Assembly (NCBI GenBank): GCA_025454775.1
Contig: JALONU010000006.1
Span: 1-37,757, forward strand
Reading direction: 5' to 3'
DNA from: Bacteroidales bacterium
GTDB lineage: Bacteria; Bacteroidota; Bacteroidia; Bacteroidales; VadinHA17
Length of the DNA stretch: 37,757 nt
The notes beneath the pieces were generated by a model, which was given only the letters and a program-made list of their open reading frames with translations, was not told where the DNA came from and ran no database searches. Below are positions 9,168 through 18,795 of this stretch, one piece after another; positions within the stretch are counted from its first letter, which is position 1; the number at the start of each line of letters is the position of its first letter. A program made the translations under genes and the position numbers.

Positions 9168-9796
9168 TGGAACTAGCTGTTGTTAATATTAATGGTAAGG
9201 AAACCGGAAGGAAAGTTAAGCTTAACGATTCCATTTTCGGTATAGAGCCCAACGACCACGCTATCTACCTTGACACAAGGCAGTACATGGCAAACCAGCG
9301 CCAGGGCACACACAAGGCCAAGGAGCGCGGCGAAGTTGAAGCCAGTACCAGGAAGATAAAGAGGCAGAAGGGGACAGGTACAGCACGTGCCGGCAGCCTT
9401 AAGAACCCTGTCTTCAGGGGAGGCGGCAGGATCTTCGGACCGAGACCAAGGTACTACGGATTCAAACTTAACAGGAAAGTGAAGGAACTGGCAAGGAAAT
9501 CAGCACTTTCGTACAAGGCTTCGTCAAATAATATTATTATCGTCGAGGACTTCTCTCTCGAAGCTCCGAAAACGAAGGAAATGGTCAAAATGGAAGCGAA
9601 TCTGAATATTGCAGATAAAAAATCGCTGTTTGTTTTACCAGAACAAAATAAAAATATATATTTGTCAGCCCGAAATACGCAAGGGGTTGAAGTTGTAACA
9701 GCCAGTGAGTTAAACACTTATGAGATTATGAAGGCTTCGACTCTGGTGCTTGTGGAGAGCGCAATTGACGTTTTGCAGGCAACTTTTGAAAACTAG
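9167..9796 (+). CDS. rplD: 50S ribosomal protein L4
   Basis: L4 lines the exit tunnel with L22 through its internal loop, here [20 protein letters not shown] and the following [10 protein letters not shown]. Length 209 residues is typical. In E. coli L4 also represses its own operon; no comparable leader is visible here. The 3' third (about 9600-9760) is noticeably richer in A/T than the rest of the cluster and contains a TATATTTG motif at 9657-9664, a possible internal promoter signal. Confidence 0.99.
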   Translation: MELAVVNINGKETGRKVKLNDSIFGIEPNDHAIYLDTRQYMANQRQGTHKAKERGEVEASTRKIKRQKGTGTARAGSLKNPVFRGGGRIFGPRPRYYGFKLNRKVKELARKSALSYKASSNNIIIVEDFSLEAPKTKEMVKMEANLNIADKKSLFVLPEQNKNIYLSARNTQGVEVVTASELNTYEIMKASTLVLVESAIDVLQATFEN

Positions 9797-9809
9797 AAAA
9801 AACTGAGTG

Positions 9810-10100
9810 ATGAATATTCTGCTTAAACCGATTGTAACGGAAAAAATGACAAAACAGGGCGATACTCATAATCGCTATGGCTTTGTCGTTGCCAGAAACG
9901 CAAACAAACTGCAGATAAAAAAGGCCGTAGAGGAACTTTATGGTGTTACTGTCGCTGAAGTCAATACCATGCGCTATGGCGGAAAAGTGAAGACCCGGAA
10001 TACCAAATCTGGCCTACTCGTGGGCAAAACAGTCTCCGTTAAAAAAGCTGTTATCACTCTCGCGGAAGGCAGTAAGATAGATTTCTATAGCAATATTTAA
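9810..10100 (+). CDS. rplW: 50S ribosomal protein L23
   Basis: L23 sits at the exit of the nascent-chain tunnel and is the docking site for trigger factor and SRP. The ATG at 9810 gives 96 residues, the normal length; a GTG directly before it at 9807 is in frame but less likely. [11 protein letters not shown] at the N-terminus and the central [15 protein letters not shown] helix are family signatures. It lies between rplD and rplB as in other S10 operons. Confidence 0.98.
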   Translation: MNILLKPIVTEKMTKQGDTHNRYGFVVARNANKLQIKKAVEELYGVTVAEVNTMRYGGKVKTRNTKSGLLVGKTVSVKKAVITLAEGSKIDFYSNI

Positions 10101-10108
10101 CGAACAAT

Positions 10109-10933
10109 ATGGCAGTCAGAAAGATCAAACCTGTAACACCAGGTCAGAGAAACAAGATCGTAAGTGCTTTTGACAACATCACCAGCACGACGCCGGAGAA
10201 ATCCCTCCTCCGACCGCACCGCAAATCAGGAGGAAGGAATGTTAACGGCCACAGGACTATGAGGTACATCGGAGGCGGTCATAAAAAGATGTACAGGGTC
10301 ATCGATTTTCAGAGGAACAAAGATGACATCCATGCAACGGTAAAATCAATAGAGTACGATCCCAACAGGTCATCAAGGATCGCACTCGTTGTTTATGAGG
10401 ATGGCGAAAAGAGATATATCGTCGCCCCGCAGGGCTTGCAGGTAGGACATAAGATCCTTTCCGGGAAGACTGCCACGCCGGAAATCGGTAACACAATGTA
10501 CCTGAGCGATATTCCGCTTGGTACCATAGTTCATAATATAGAGCTCAAGCCGGGTAAGGGCGCCGCCATGGCAAGGAGCGCAGGAACCTATGCCCAGCTG
10601 TCGGCACGCGAAGGTAAATACGCCATTATCAAGCTTCCTTCGGGAGAAACGAGGATGGTCCTTACCGAATGCCGGGCAACGATAGGCACTGTTTCAAATG
10701 CCGACCACAACCTTGAGAAATCGGGAAAGGCCGGACGCTCACGCTGGCAGGGACGCCGTCCCCGCACAAGAGGTGTTGTGATGAATCCCGTTGACCACCC
10801 TATGGGAGGCGGCGAAGGACGTGCATCAGGAGGCCACCCGCGCTCACGAAAGGGCATACCTGCAAAAGGCTTCAAGACAAGAGACAGGAAAAAGTATTCC
10901 GCAAAACACATATTGGAGAGAAGGAAAAAATAA
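10109..10933 (+). CDS. rplB: 50S ribosomal protein L2
   Basis: A primary 23S rRNA-binding protein needed for subunit association and peptidyl-transferase function. At 274 residues it is full length. The C-terminal [18 protein letters not shown] contains the conserved His near the catalytic centre, followed by the basic tail [18 protein letters not shown]. It starts eight bases after rplW. Identity is certain. Confidence 0.99.
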   Translation: MAVRKIKPVTPGQRNKIVSAFDNITSTTPEKSLLRPHRKSGGRNVNGHRTMRYIGGGHKKMYRVIDFQRNKDDIHATVKSIEYDPNRSSRIALVVYEDGEKRYIVAPQGLQVGHKILSGKTATPEIGNTMYLSDIPLGTIVHNIELKPGKGAAMARSAGTYAQLSAREGKYAIIKLPSGETRMVLTECRATIGTVSNADHNLEKSGKAGRSRWQGRRPRTRGVVMNPVDHPMGGGEGRASGGHPRSRKGIPAKGFKTRDRKKYSAKHILERRKK

Positions 10934-10943
10934 CTGATTTACT

Positions 10944-11207
10944 ATGAGCAGATCGATTAAAAAAGGACCTTTTATTGAATTTAAGCTTGAGAAGAGAGTT
11001 CTTGAGATGAATGACAGCGGGAAAAAATCAGTCATCAAGACATGGTCAAGAAGATCGGTTATTTCACCCGACTTTGTCGGACATACCATAGCAGTTCATA
11101 ACGGAAACAAATTCATCCCTGTTTACATCACCGAGAACATGGTTGGCCATAAGCTCGGGGAATTTGCTCCCACACGTACCTTCAGGGGTCACTCGGGAAA
11201 TAAATAA
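10944..11207 (+). CDS. rpsS: 30S ribosomal protein S19
   Basis: S19 forms a pair with S13 in the 30S head and touches A-site tRNA. At 87 residues it is marginally shorter than the E. coli protein (92). [11 protein letters not shown] opens the protein and [23 protein letters not shown] is the conserved core. Neighbours rplB and rplV are in the standard order. Confidence 0.99.
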   Translation: MSRSIKKGPFIEFKLEKRVLEMNDSGKKSVIKTWSRRSVISPDFVGHTIAVHNGNKFIPVYITENMVGHKLGEFAPTRTFRGHSGNK

Positions 11208-11238
11208 CAGGTGTAAACACTGAAAAATCATTACAGCA

Positions 11239-11661
11239 ATGGGTGCAAGAAAAAGAAATTCAGCTGAAGCGAGAAAAGAAGCAGCAAAAGCAAAATACCA
11301 GGCAGTTCTGAGAAACTGCCCGACCTCCCCGAGAAAAATGAGGCTTATGACCGGTCTTATCAGCGGAAAAGAAGTCAACAAAGCCCTCGACATACTCAGG
11401 TACAGCTCCCAGGAGGCATCACGCAGGCTTGAGAAGCTGCTCCTCTCTGCCATTGCAAACTGGCAGTCGAAAAATGAGGGTGTAAGGGTGGAAGACAGCA
11501 ATCTTTACGTGAAAACAGTCCATGTCGATGGCGGACGTACAATGAAAAGACTGCAGACAGCTCCCCAGGGAAGAGCCTACAGGTTGAGAAAAAGATCCAA
11601 CCATGTTACTCTTGTGCTCGACAGCATTGTTAAGGAAGAAGTTGAAAATACAACAAAATAA
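11239..11661 (+). CDS. rplV: 50S ribosomal protein L22
   Basis: L22 contacts all 23S rRNA domains and lines the exit tunnel with a beta-hairpin; changes there affect macrolide sensitivity. The 140 residues exceed the usual 110 because of a basic, Ala/Lys-rich N-terminal extension ([20 protein letters not shown]), common in Bacteroidota. [11 protein letters not shown] marks the start of the core, and [20 protein letters not shown] is the hairpin region. Confidence 0.98.
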   Translation: MGARKRNSAEARKEAAKAKYQAVLRNCPTSPRKMRLMTGLISGKEVNKALDILRYSSQEASRRLEKLLLSAIANWQSKNEGVRVEDSNLYVKTVHVDGGRTMKRLQTAPQGRAYRLRKRSNHVTLVLDSIVKEEVENTTK

Positions 11662-11666
11662 TACAG

Positions 11667-12374
11667 ATGGGACAAAAAGTAAATCCGATAGGCAACAGAC
11701 TAGGTATAATTAAGGGCTGGGATTCAAACTGGTACGGCGGAAAAGACTTCTCCGGCAAGCTCGTCGAGGATACAAGGATAAGGGAATACCTTAGCGCAAG
11801 GCTCGCCAAGGCAAGCATATCAAAGATCATCATCGAAAGAACACTTAAGCTCATTACCGTTACCGTCAACACAGCCCGCCCGGGAATCATAATAGGCAAG
11901 GGAGGACAGGAAGTGGATAAGCTTAAGGAGGAACTGAAGAAGATCACAAAGAAAGAGGTCCAGATAAATATTTTCGAGGTTAAACGCCCCGAGCTCGATG
12001 CCAATATCGTAGGGAACAACATTGCAAGACAGGTAGAAGGAAAGATCTCCTACCGGCGGGCAATAAAAATGTCTATTGCTTCCACGATGAGAATGGGTGC
12101 CGAAGGGATCAAGGTTGTCATCTCCGGACGTCTGGGTGGTGCAGAAATGGCAAGGACTGAAACATACAAGGAGGGACGTATCCCGCTCCATACCTTCAGG
12201 GCCGACATAGACTATGCACTTGCTGAGGCACACACAAAGGTTGGGCTTATCGGAATAAAGGTCTGGATTTGCAACGGTGAGGTGTACGGAAAGAGGGATC
12301 TCAGCCCCAATATCGGTGCCAGGAATGCCAAGAACAAGAGCATGAAGAGAAAGGGGAAGGAAAGATCCAAATAA
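11667..12374 (+). CDS. rpsC: 30S ribosomal protein S3
   Basis: S3 forms the mRNA entry gate and contributes to ribosomal helicase activity. It has 235 residues. The KH domain shows [17 protein letters not shown] with the GKGG loop, and the second domain carries [14 protein letters not shown], the basic helix that touches incoming mRNA. The start is five bases after the rplV stop. The lysine-rich C-terminal tail is ordinary for the family. Confidence 0.99.
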   Translation: MGQKVNPIGNRLGIIKGWDSNWYGGKDFSGKLVEDTRIREYLSARLAKASISKIIIERTLKLITVTVNTARPGIIIGKGGQEVDKLKEELKKITKKEVQINIFEVKRPELDANIVGNNIARQVEGKISYRRAIKMSIASTMRMGAEGIKVVISGRLGGAEMARTETYKEGRIPLHTFRADIDYALAEAHTKVGLIGIKVWICNGEVYGKRDLSPNIGARNAKNKSMKRKGKERSK

Positions 12375-12404
12375 CTGATTCAATAATTTTTAAGATATAC
12401 TGCA

Positions 12405-12824
12405 ATGTTACAACCAAAGAGGTCCAAATTCAGGAGAGCCCAGAAGGGGAAGATGAAAGGCAATGCGCAGAGGGGCAACCGGCTTGCTTTCGGTTCGTTC
12501 GGTATAAAGGCTCTTGAGCAGAGCTGGATCACCGGAAGGCAGATCGAAGCAGCCCGTCAGGCAGTGACCCGTCATATGAAGCGTGAAGGACAGCTGTGGA
12601 TCAGGGTTTTCCCCGACAAGCCCATAACCAAGAAGCCTGCTGAGGTACGTATGGGTAAGGGTAAAGGCGCTCCCGAAGGATTTGTTGTGCCCGTAACACC
12701 GGGAAGGATACTTATGGAAGCAGAAGGCGTCTCCTACGAGGTTGCACGTGAAGCCCTGCGCCTGGGAGCCCAGAAGCTGCCGATAACAACAAAGTTTGTG
12801 GTACGCCCCGATTACGTTGAGTAA
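12405..12824 (+). CDS. rplP: 50S ribosomal protein L16
   Basis: L16 organises the A-site tRNA-binding region of the 50S. At 139 residues it is of standard length. [19 protein letters not shown] at the N-terminus and [20 protein letters not shown] are diagnostic; the latter contains the Arg hydroxylated by YcfD in E. coli. A 30-base gap separates it from rpsC. Confidence 0.99.
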   Translation: MLQPKRSKFRRAQKGKMKGNAQRGNRLAFGSFGIKALEQSWITGRQIEAARQAVTRHMKREGQLWIRVFPDKPITKKPAEVRMGKGKGAPEGFVVPVTPGRILMEAEGVSYEVAREALRLGAQKLPITTKFVVRPDYVE

Positions 12825-12838
12825 AAAACAATACAGCG

Positions 12839-13042
12839 ATGAAGATATCAGAAATAAGGGAACTAAGCACACCCGACCTTCTTGAAAGGATCGATACCGA
12901 GAGGACTATGCTTGTTCGCATGAAAATGAACCATGCTATCACTCCGCTCGACAACCCTCAGAAGCTTAAGCAGGCCAAGCTTACCATCGCCCGCCTGCTT
13001 ACCGAACTGCGGACCAGGGAATCAAAACAGAAATCAAAATAA
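12839..13042 (+). CDS. rpmC: 50S ribosomal protein L29
   Basis: A small two-helix protein beside L23 at the tunnel exit. It has 67 residues, about the normal size. MKISEIRELSTPDLLERI is the first helix; NPQKLKQAKLTIARLLTELR is the second, with a basic tail. Position between rplP and rpsQ supports the call. Confidence 0.97.
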   Translation: MKISEIRELSTPDLLERIDTERTMLVRMKMNHAITPLDNPQKLKQAKLTIARLLTELRTRESKQKSK

Positions 13043-13054
13043 GCCGTATCAGCA

Positions 13055-13309
13055 ATGGAAAGGAATCTCAGAAAAGAACGAATCGGAGTTGTTGTCAGCA
13101 ATAAAATGGACAAGTCGATCGTCGTTGCCGTAAAAAGAAAGGTAAAACACCCGATTTACGGCAAGTTCATCAACACAACAAAAAAGCTGATGGCCCATGA
13201 TGAGGAAAACTCATGCAATATAGGCGATACTGTACGTATTTCGGAGACCAGGCCTCTGAGCAAGAACAAAGCCTGGAGATTGGTGGAAATAATTGAAAGA
13301 GCTAAGTAA
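13055..13309 (+). CDS. rpsQ: 30S ribosomal protein S17
   Basis: An OB-fold primary binder of the 16S 5' domain. It has 84 residues. [21 protein letters not shown] and [20 protein letters not shown] are family signatures; the C-terminus [20 protein letters not shown] completes the barrel. The gap to rplN is two bases. Confidence 0.98.
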   Translation: MERNLRKERIGVVVSNKMDKSIVVAVKRKVKHPIYGKFINTTKKLMAHDEENSCNIGDTVRISETRPLSKNKAWRLVEIIERAK

Positions 13310-13311
13310 TC

Positions 13312-13677
13312 ATGATACAGCAGGAAACAAGGCTGACAGTAGCCGATAATTCAGGCGCCAAGGAGGTGTTGTGCATCAGGGTGCTCGGCGGCAGCAAGAA
13401 AAGGTATGCCACTGTAGGCGACAAGATAGTGGTAAGCGTGAAATCAGCCCTTCCCTCAGGTGAAGCAAAAAAGGGAACCGTAAGCAGGGCAGTCGTTGTA
13501 AGAACAAAGAAGGAAATACGCCGCTCCGACGGATCCTATATAAGGTTCGACGACAATGCAGTGGTTCTGCTCACGAACCAGGACGAGGTAAGGGGAACAC
13601 GTATCTTCGGCCCTGTGGCCAGGGAACTTCGCGACAAGTACATGAAGATCGTTTCACTTGCACCTGAAGTATTGTAA
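13312..13677 (+). CDS. rplN: 50S ribosomal protein L14
   Basis: L14 lies at the subunit interface and is the binding site of the silencing factor RsfS. It has 121 residues. [19 protein letters not shown] is a near-universal start, and [18 protein letters not shown] is the conserved core. It starts the spc gene set in E. coli, but in this window it follows rpsQ with no gap for a promoter. Confidence 0.99.
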   Translation: MIQQETRLTVADNSGAKEVLCIRVLGGSKKRYATVGDKIVVSVKSALPSGEAKKGTVSRAVVVRTKKEIRRSDGSYIRFDDNAVVLLTNQDEVRGTRIFGPVARELRDKYMKIVSLAPEVL

Positions 13678-13694
13678 CATTTAACTACGAAGCG

Positions 13695-14018
13695 ATGCAG
13701 AAGAAAATACATATCAAGAAGGGTGACACGGTTATGGTGATAACCGGTGAGTCAAAAGGCCAGAAAGGCAGGGTCCTGGAAGTTATCAGGGACAAGAACA
13801 AGGCTATCGTTGAGGGGATCAACATGGTTTCGAAGCATACGAAGCCTCATTCCAAGGCACCCCAGGGAGGGATAGTGAAAAAGGAAGCCCCGGTACACCT
13901 GTCAAACCTGATGCTGCTGGATCCTTCTTCAGGAAAGCCGACACGCATCGGAAAGAGGCTGAACGATAAAAGTAAACTGGTACGTTATTCTAAAAAATCA
14001 GGAGAGGAGATCAAGTGA
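13695..14018 (+). CDS. rplX: 50S ribosomal protein L24
   Basis: An assembly initiator that binds 23S rRNA near its 5' end. It has 107 residues. The KOW motif is at the N-terminus ([20 protein letters not shown]), followed by [12 protein letters not shown]. The stop TGA overlaps the ATG of rplE by one base, suggesting coupled translation. Confidence 0.98.
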   Translation: MQKKIHIKKGDTVMVITGESKGQKGRVLEVIRDKNKAIVEGINMVSKHTKPHSKAPQGGIVKKEAPVHLSNLMLLDPSSGKPTRIGKRLNDKSKLVRYSKKSGEEIK

Positions 14019-14569
14019 TGTATACACCTGCACTTAAGAAAAAGTATAGCGACGAGATAGTTCCTGCGTTGATGAAGGAATTTGGTTACAAAACCGTAAT
14101 GCAGGTCCCGAAACTCGAGAAAATAGTAATTAACCAGGGCGTGGGCCAGGCTATTGCAGACAAAAAACTGCTTGAGTCAGGGGTTAAGGAATTGTCTGAT
14201 ATTGCAGGGCAGAAAGCCATTCTCACATATTCCTCAAAGGACATCTCCAACTTCAAGCTGAGAAGGAACATGCCTATCGGGATTATGGTTACTCTCAGGA
14301 AGGAAAGGATGTATGAGTTCCTTGAGAGACTTGTTGCGGTAGCTCTTCCCCGTATCCGCGATTTCAAGGGCATAAGTGCCAAACTCGACGGTCGTGGAAA
14401 CTATACCCTTGGTATTACTGAGCAGATAATATTCCCGGAGATCGACCTCGACAAGGTCACAAAGATCATGGGACTCCAGGTTACCTTCGTTACGTCTGCA
14501 AAAACAGATGAGGAAGCCCTGTCTCTGCTGAAGAACTTCGGTTTACCGTTTAAAACTTCTAAAAACTGA
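14018..14569 (+). CDS. rplE: 50S ribosomal protein L5
   Basis: L5 carries 5S rRNA into the central protuberance and contacts P-site tRNA. The ATG at 14018 overlaps the rplX stop (TGATG) and gives 183 residues; a GTG one codon earlier is possible but unneeded. [16 protein letters not shown] and [20 protein letters not shown] are diagnostic. A purine-rich GGAGAGGAG stretch (14001-14009) lies a few bases upstream and resembles a Shine-Dalgarno site, though inside rplX coding sequence. Confidence 0.98.
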   Translation: MYTPALKKKYSDEIVPALMKEFGYKTVMQVPKLEKIVINQGVGQAIADKKLLESGVKELSDIAGQKAILTYSSKDISNFKLRRNMPIGIMVTLRKERMYEFLERLVAVALPRIRDFKGISAKLDGRGNYTLGITEQIIFPEIDLDKVTKIMGLQVTFVTSAKTDEEALSLLKNFGLPFKTSKN

Positions 14570-14573
14570 TTAT

Positions 14574-14843
14574 ATGGCTAAGGAATCAATGAAAGCCCGC
14601 GAGGTCAAGCGCGCTAAACTGGCACAGAAATATGCTGCCAAGAGGTCGCAGCTCAAATCCGAAGGCAATTATGTGGCGCTGAGCCGGCTTCCGAGGAACT
14701 CAAATCCCAACAGGCAGCGGAACAGGTGCAAGCTTACCGGCCGTACAAGAGGCTACATGAGGCAGTTTGGCATCAGCAGGATAACCTTCAGGGAAATGGC
14801 ATCTCAGGGCCTTATACCCGGAGTAAAGAAAGCCAGCTGGTAA
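14574..14843 (+). CDS. rpsN: 30S ribosomal protein S14, zinc-independent form
   Basis: A 30S head protein. The 89-residue length and the lack of the CxxC pairs mark the long zinc-independent type; only one Cys is present (in [12 protein letters not shown]). The C-terminal block [20 protein letters not shown] with the SW end is the family signature. The gene starts four bases after the rplE stop, in standard spc order. Confidence 0.98.
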   Translation: MAKESMKAREVKRAKLAQKYAAKRSQLKSEGNYVALSRLPRNSNPNRQRNRCKLTGRTRGYMRQFGISRITFREMASQGLIPGVKKASW

Positions 14844-14879
14844 TTAACTAATAACTAATAATATAATAAGAATCATAAT

Positions 14880-15278
14880 ATGACTGATCCAATTGCTGAT
14901 TTACTGACCAGGATAAGAAATGCCATCATGGCCGGACATAAAATTGTGGAGGTGCCGGCTTCCGGTCTGAAGAAGGAAATTGCCAGGATACTGTTTGAAA
15001 AAGGCTATATCCTCAGCTATAAGGTTATTGAAGGCAAAACACCGCAGGGTGTCCTGAAGATAGCTCTCAAGTACAACCAGAAGAGCAAGAAGCCCGCTAT
15101 TAAGGAACTTCAGCGCATCAGCCGTCCCGGGCTCAGACATTATGCCGCTGCCGACGAGATGCCGAGAGTGCTTAACGGACTGGGGATAGCAATAATCTCA
15201 ACTTCCAGGGGTCTTATGACCGACAAGGAGGCAAAGAAGGAAAACATAGGTGGTGAAGTGTTGTGTTACGTTTATTAA
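14880..15278 (+). CDS. rpsH: 30S ribosomal protein S8
   Basis: A primary 16S central-domain binder; in E. coli it also represses the spc operon by binding rplE mRNA. It has 132 residues. [18 protein letters not shown] at the N-terminus and [19 protein letters not shown] at the C-terminus are diagnostic. Its last codons lead straight into the Shine-Dalgarno site of rplF. Confidence 0.99.
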   Translation: MTDPIADLLTRIRNAIMAGHKIVEVPASGLKKEIARILFEKGYILSYKVIEGKTPQGVLKIALKYNQKSKKPAIKELQRISRPGLRHYAAADEMPRVLNGLGIAIISTSRGLMTDKEAKKENIGGEVLCYVY

Positions 15279-15285
15279 AAGGAGG
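15279..15285 (+). promoter_or_regulatory. Canonical Shine-Dalgarno site of rplF
   Basis: AAGGAGG begins one base after the rpsH stop and lies seven bases before the rplF ATG at 15293. It decides that start over an in-frame ATG-like codon further upstream at 15263 inside rpsH. Other ribosomal genes here lack such a site. Confidence 0.75.
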
Positions 15286-15292
15286 AGAACCA

Positions 15293-15847
15293 ATGTCACG
15301 TATAGGAAAATTACCTGTTTACCTGCCCAAGGGAGTCACTGTAAGCATCAGCGGCGACAATGTGGTCAGCGTAAAAGGACCCCTGGGCGAACTGACCAGG
15401 AGTGTTGACAAGGACCTGACAATCAAGGTTGAAGACAACCAGCTGATAATCGACAGGCCATCGGATTCCAAGAGCCACAAGTCCCTTCACGGACTCTACC
15501 GCGCACTTATTGCCAATATGGTTACAGGCGTTTCGCAGGGATACAGGAAGGACCTCGAACTCGTAGGAGTAGGTTATCGCGCCGAAGCCAAAGGCCAGCT
15601 TCTTGAAATGAGCCTTGGATACTCCCACGACATCATCCTGCAGCTTCCCAGCGAAGTAAAGATAGAAACCAAAACCGAGAGAAGGAGCAATCCGATTATT
15701 ACGCTTAAGAGCATCGACAAGCAGCTCATTGGTCATGTGGCCGCAAAGATCAGGTCACTGCGCCCGCCGGAACCATACAAGGGCAAGGGTATCAAGTTTG
15801 TCGGTGAACAGCTGAGAAGGAAAGCAGGTAAATCGGCAAGTGTTTAA
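15293..15847 (+). CDS. rplF: 50S ribosomal protein L6
   Basis: L6 lies near the factor-binding site at the base of the L7/L12 stalk. The ATG at 15293 gives 184 residues beginning MSRIGKLPVYLPKGV, the usual N-terminus, and is preceded by a strong Shine-Dalgarno site. The frame is open ten codons upstream, but that would overlap rpsH and add a non-conserved peptide. The C-terminal RSLRPPEPYKGKGIKF is diagnostic. Confidence 0.98.
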   Translation: MSRIGKLPVYLPKGVTVSISGDNVVSVKGPLGELTRSVDKDLTIKVEDNQLIIDRPSDSKSHKSLHGLYRALIANMVTGVSQGYRKDLELVGVGYRAEAKGQLLEMSLGYSHDIILQLPSEVKIETKTERRSNPIITLKSIDKQLIGHVAAKIRSLRPPEPYKGKGIKFVGEQLRRKAGKSASV

Positions 15848-15878
15848 CTTGTATATAACCAGGTAAAAGTTTAAAGAA

Positions 15879-16241
15879 ATGGCCCTGACAAAATTTGAAA
15901 AAAGAACCAGGATCAAAATGAGGATCCGGAAAAAGATAAGCGGTACCCCCGAAATACCCAGGCTGGCTGTATTCCGCAGCAACAAGCAGATATATGTGCA
16001 GGTGGTTGACGACACGAGCAAGACCACTCTCCTGGCAGTTTCCTCGAGGGAGAAGGAAGTTGCCGGCAAGTCTGCAGGCATAAAGAAAACAGAACAGGCT
16101 AAGCTTGTTGGAAAACTCCTGGCAGAGAAATGCAGGGAAAAAGGGATCGGTTCCGTAGTTTTCGACAGAAGCGGTTATAAATATCATGGCAGAGTAAAAT
16201 CATTGGCTGAAGCAGCCCGCGAAGGCGGATTAAAATTCTAG
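15879..16241 (+). CDS. rplR: 50S ribosomal protein L18
   Basis: L18 binds 5S rRNA together with L5. At 120 residues it has the normal length. The basic N-terminus ([20 protein letters not shown]) and [18 protein letters not shown] are typical, and [20 protein letters not shown] is the family signature. It sits between rplF and rpsE as expected. Confidence 0.98.
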   Translation: MALTKFEKRTRIKMRIRKKISGTPEIPRLAVFRSNKQIYVQVVDDTSKTTLLAVSSREKEVAGKSAGIKKTEQAKLVGKLLAEKCREKGIGSVVFDRSGYKYHGRVKSLAEAAREGGLKF

Positions 16242-16247
16242 TGAATC

Positions 16248-16763
16248 ATGGCAGAAGGTATAAGAAAAGTAAAAACCAGCGACCTTGAGCTCAAGGACAG
16301 GCTCGTAAGCATTCAGAGAGTTACAAAGGTTACAAAGGGAGGCCGTACATTCAGCTTCTCGGCTATTGTCGTTGTGGGAAATGAAAACGGAATAGTGGGG
16401 CACGGCCTCGGAAAGGCAAGTGAAGTCACGACAGCCATAGCTAAAGGCATTGAGGACGCCAAAAAGAACCTTATTAAAGTGCCTGTGATCAACGGAACCA
16501 TACCTCATGAGCAGACAGCCAAGTTCGGAGGCGCCAGGGTATTTGTCAAGCCTGCATCTGAAGGTACCGGTGTGAAGGCAGGAGGTGCAATGCGTGCCGT
16601 ACTCGAGAGCGTGGGAGTCAAGAACGTGCTTGCAAAATCAAAGGGCTCTTCGAACCCCCACAACCTGGTGAAGGCAACTTTTGCAGCTCTTCTTGAAATG
16701 CGCGATCCCTACGCAATAGCAGAACACAGAGGTGTGAAAATGGAAAAAGTTTTTAACGGCTAG
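16248..16763 (+). CDS. rpsE: 30S ribosomal protein S5
   Basis: S5 acts in decoding fidelity and at the mRNA entry site with S3 and S4. It has 171 residues. The N-terminal double-stranded-RNA-binding fold shows [20 protein letters not shown] and [10 protein letters not shown]; the C-terminal fold has [19 protein letters not shown]. The loop where spectinomycin-resistance changes map (KVTKGGRTF) looks wild type. Confidence 0.98.
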   Translation: MAEGIRKVKTSDLELKDRLVSIQRVTKVTKGGRTFSFSAIVVVGNENGIVGHGLGKASEVTTAIAKGIEDAKKNLIKVPVINGTIPHEQTAKFGGARVFVKPASEGTGVKAGGAMRAVLESVGVKNVLAKSKGSSNPHNLVKATFAALLEMRDPYAIAEHRGVKMEKVFNG

Positions 16764-16777
16764 CAACATTTATTGAA

Positions 16778-16957
16778 ATGGCAAAGATTCGTATAACCCA
16801 GGTTAAAAGCAGGAACGGCAAGCCCGAAAGACAGAAAAGGACACTTGATGCCCTCGGCATTCATAAGCTGAATCACAGCGTTGAACTCGAAGCAACACCC
16901 CAGATCCTTGGGATGGTGAAGAAGATCGGGCACCTGGTAAAAGTTGAAAATATTTAA
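16778..16957 (+). CDS. rpmD: 50S ribosomal protein L30
   Basis: A 59-residue protein translated from the ATG at 16778. MAKIRITQVKSRNGKPERQ, then TLDALGIHKLNHSVEL and GMVKKIGHLVKVE, match the three conserved blocks of bacterial L30. The size is normal and the position between rpsE and rplO is the usual one. Easy to miss because it is short. Confidence 0.97.
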   Translation: MAKIRITQVKSRNGKPERQKRTLDALGIHKLNHSVELEATPQILGMVKKIGHLVKVENI

Positions 16958-16986
16958 GGTATTTTACATATTTAAGATATAAGATA

Positions 16987-17433
16987 ATGGATCTGAGTAA
17001 TTTAAAACCTGCAAGAGGCTCGGTGAAAAAGAACAAGCGTTTGGGCCGCGGACAGGGTTCCGGAAAAGGCGGAACCTCCACAAGGGGACATAAAGGCGCC
17101 AAATCGCGTTCAGGTTACAGCAAGAAAATCGGTTTCGAAGGCGGCCAGATGCCCCTTCAGAGGAGAGTGCCGAAATACGGTTTCCAGAACATATCCCGGA
17201 AGGAATACAAGGGCATTAACATTGGTGTCCTTCAGACCCTTGCAGAAAAGAACAAAATCGACAGGATCGATATTGAAGTACTTGTTAAGGCAGGTCTGGT
17301 TTCGAAAAACGCCCAGGTTAAGATCCTCGGGAAAGGCACACTCGATAAAAAGCTTGAAGTGCATGCTCATGCATTCAGCAAATCGGCTGTGGCAGCGATC
17401 GAAGCAAAAAACGGAACCGTCGTAAAACTGTAA
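16987..17433 (+). CDS. rplO: 50S ribosomal protein L15
   Basis: L15 is a late-assembly 50S protein with a long, basic, glycine-rich N-terminal arm that runs through rRNA; here GRGQGSGKGGTSTRGHKGAK and the following SRSGYSKKIGFEGGQMPL. Length is 148 residues. The C-terminal globular part ends HAHAFSKSAVAAIEAKNG. It precedes secY by four bases, as in most bacteria. Confidence 0.99.
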   Translation: MDLSNLKPARGSVKKNKRLGRGQGSGKGGTSTRGHKGAKSRSGYSKKIGFEGGQMPLQRRVPKYGFQNISRKEYKGINIGVLQTLAEKNKIDRIDIEVLVKAGLVSKNAQVKILGKGTLDKKLEVHAHAFSKSAVAAIEAKNGTVVKL

Positions 17434-17437
17434 TTTC

Positions 17438-18775
17438 ATGAGATTCTTTCAGACCATAAAGAACATCTTCAAGATCGAAGACCTCAGGGCAAGACTCCTT
17501 TACACCCTTGCTATAATAATGCTTTACAGGCTGGGGAAATATGTTTCCCTGCCGGGCATAAACCCTGAGTATCTTACGAACCTTCAGGCAAATACCTCCT
17601 CCGGTATAATGGGGCTCTTTGACATGTTCTCGGGCGGTGCGTTCTCACAGGCATCAATATTTGCCCTGGGCATTATGCCCTATATATCCGCCTCAATCGT
17701 GGTCCAGCTGCTCGGTATCGTCTTCCCGTATTTCCAGAAGCTTCAGAAAGAAGGTGAAAGCGGAAGAAGGAAGATGAACCAGTATACGAGGTATCTGACA
17801 GTTATTATTCTCATCCTGCAGGCTCCCACATACCTTATAAGCCTTACCCGCACACTCGACGCCAACGCTTTTGTACTTACTGGCGCCTACCAGAGGTTCT
17901 TCATGATATCGTCAACGGTAATCCTCACAGCAGGAACCATCTTCGTGATGTGGCTCGGGGAAAAGATCACCGACAAGGGTATAGGTAACGGTATCTCGCT
18001 TATCATTATGATCGGTATCGTAGCCAGGCTCCCGCAGAACTTCCTTTTTGAAGCCGGTACAAGGATGGATGGCGCAGGAGGACCAATTGCCCTAATAGCT
18101 GAACTTGTACTGTGGTTTGTGGTTATTCTCGGAACAATACTTCTGGTTCAGGGCACTCGAAGGGTGCCGGTACAGTATGCCCGGCGAATAATCGGGAACA
18201 AGCAATACGGAGGTGTCCGCCAGTATATCCCACTGAAGGTGAATGCTGCCGGAGTCATGCCCATAATCTTCGCCCAGGCGATAATGATGGTGCCCATGCT
18301 GATAGCAGGCTTCCGCGACCAGAGCTCAGGCTTCGTGGTGACATTCTCGAATATCTACGGGTTCTGGTATAACTTTGTAACCGCACTGCTCATAATTGCT
18401 TTTACCTATTTCTACACGGCTATCACTATTAACCCTGTCCAGATGGCGGAGGATATGAAAAAGAACGGGGGCTTCATACCGGGGATCAAACCGGGAAGGA
18501 AGACAGTTGAATTCTTCGACATGATAATGTCGAGGATCACATTCCCGGGATCAATATTCCTGGCAATAATTGCGATACTTCCGGCAATAGCCGTAATAGC
18601 CGGTGTAACACCGCAGTTTGCTCAGTTTTATGGCGGAACGTCTCTTCTGATTCTTGTCGGAGTAGTGCTCGACACACTTCAGCAGATCGAGAGCCACCTG
18701 CTTATGCGTCACTATGACGGACTTATGAAATCGGGCCGCGTGAAGGGAAGATCGGGTGCGGTTACCTCGATATAA
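17438..18775 (+). CDS. secY: Preprotein translocase subunit SecY
   Basis: The central channel of the Sec translocon in the inner membrane. It has 445 residues with about ten hydrophobic segments. The plug and TM2 region GLFDMFSGGAFSQASIFALG, the cytoplasmic loop RRVPVQYARRIIGNK (SecA/ribosome contact) and LIIMIGIVARLP are diagnostic. Its placement after rplO links export capacity with ribosome supply. The next gene, map, is 20 bases downstream. Confidence 0.99.
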   Translation: MRFFQTIKNIFKIEDLRARLLYTLAIIMLYRLGKYVSLPGINPEYLTNLQANTSSGIMGLFDMFSGGAFSQASIFALGIMPYISASIVVQLLGIVFPYFQKLQKEGESGRRKMNQYTRYLTVIILILQAPTYLISLTRTLDANAFVLTGAYQRFFMISSTVILTAGTIFVMWLGEKITDKGIGNGISLIIMIGIVARLPQNFLFEAGTRMDGAGGPIALIAELVLWFVVILGTILLVQGTRRVPVQYARRIIGNKQYGGVRQYIPLKVNAAGVMPIIFAQAIMMVPMLIAGFRDQSSGFVVTFSNIYGFWYNFVTALLIIAFTYFYTAITINPVQMAEDMKKNGGFIPGIKPGRKTVEFFDMIMSRITFPGSIFLAIIAILPAIAVIAGVTPQFAQFYGGTSLLILVGVVLDTLQQIESHLLMRHYDGLMKSGRVKGRSGAVTSI

Positions 18776-18795
18776 ACAGGCATTTACGTTCTTTG

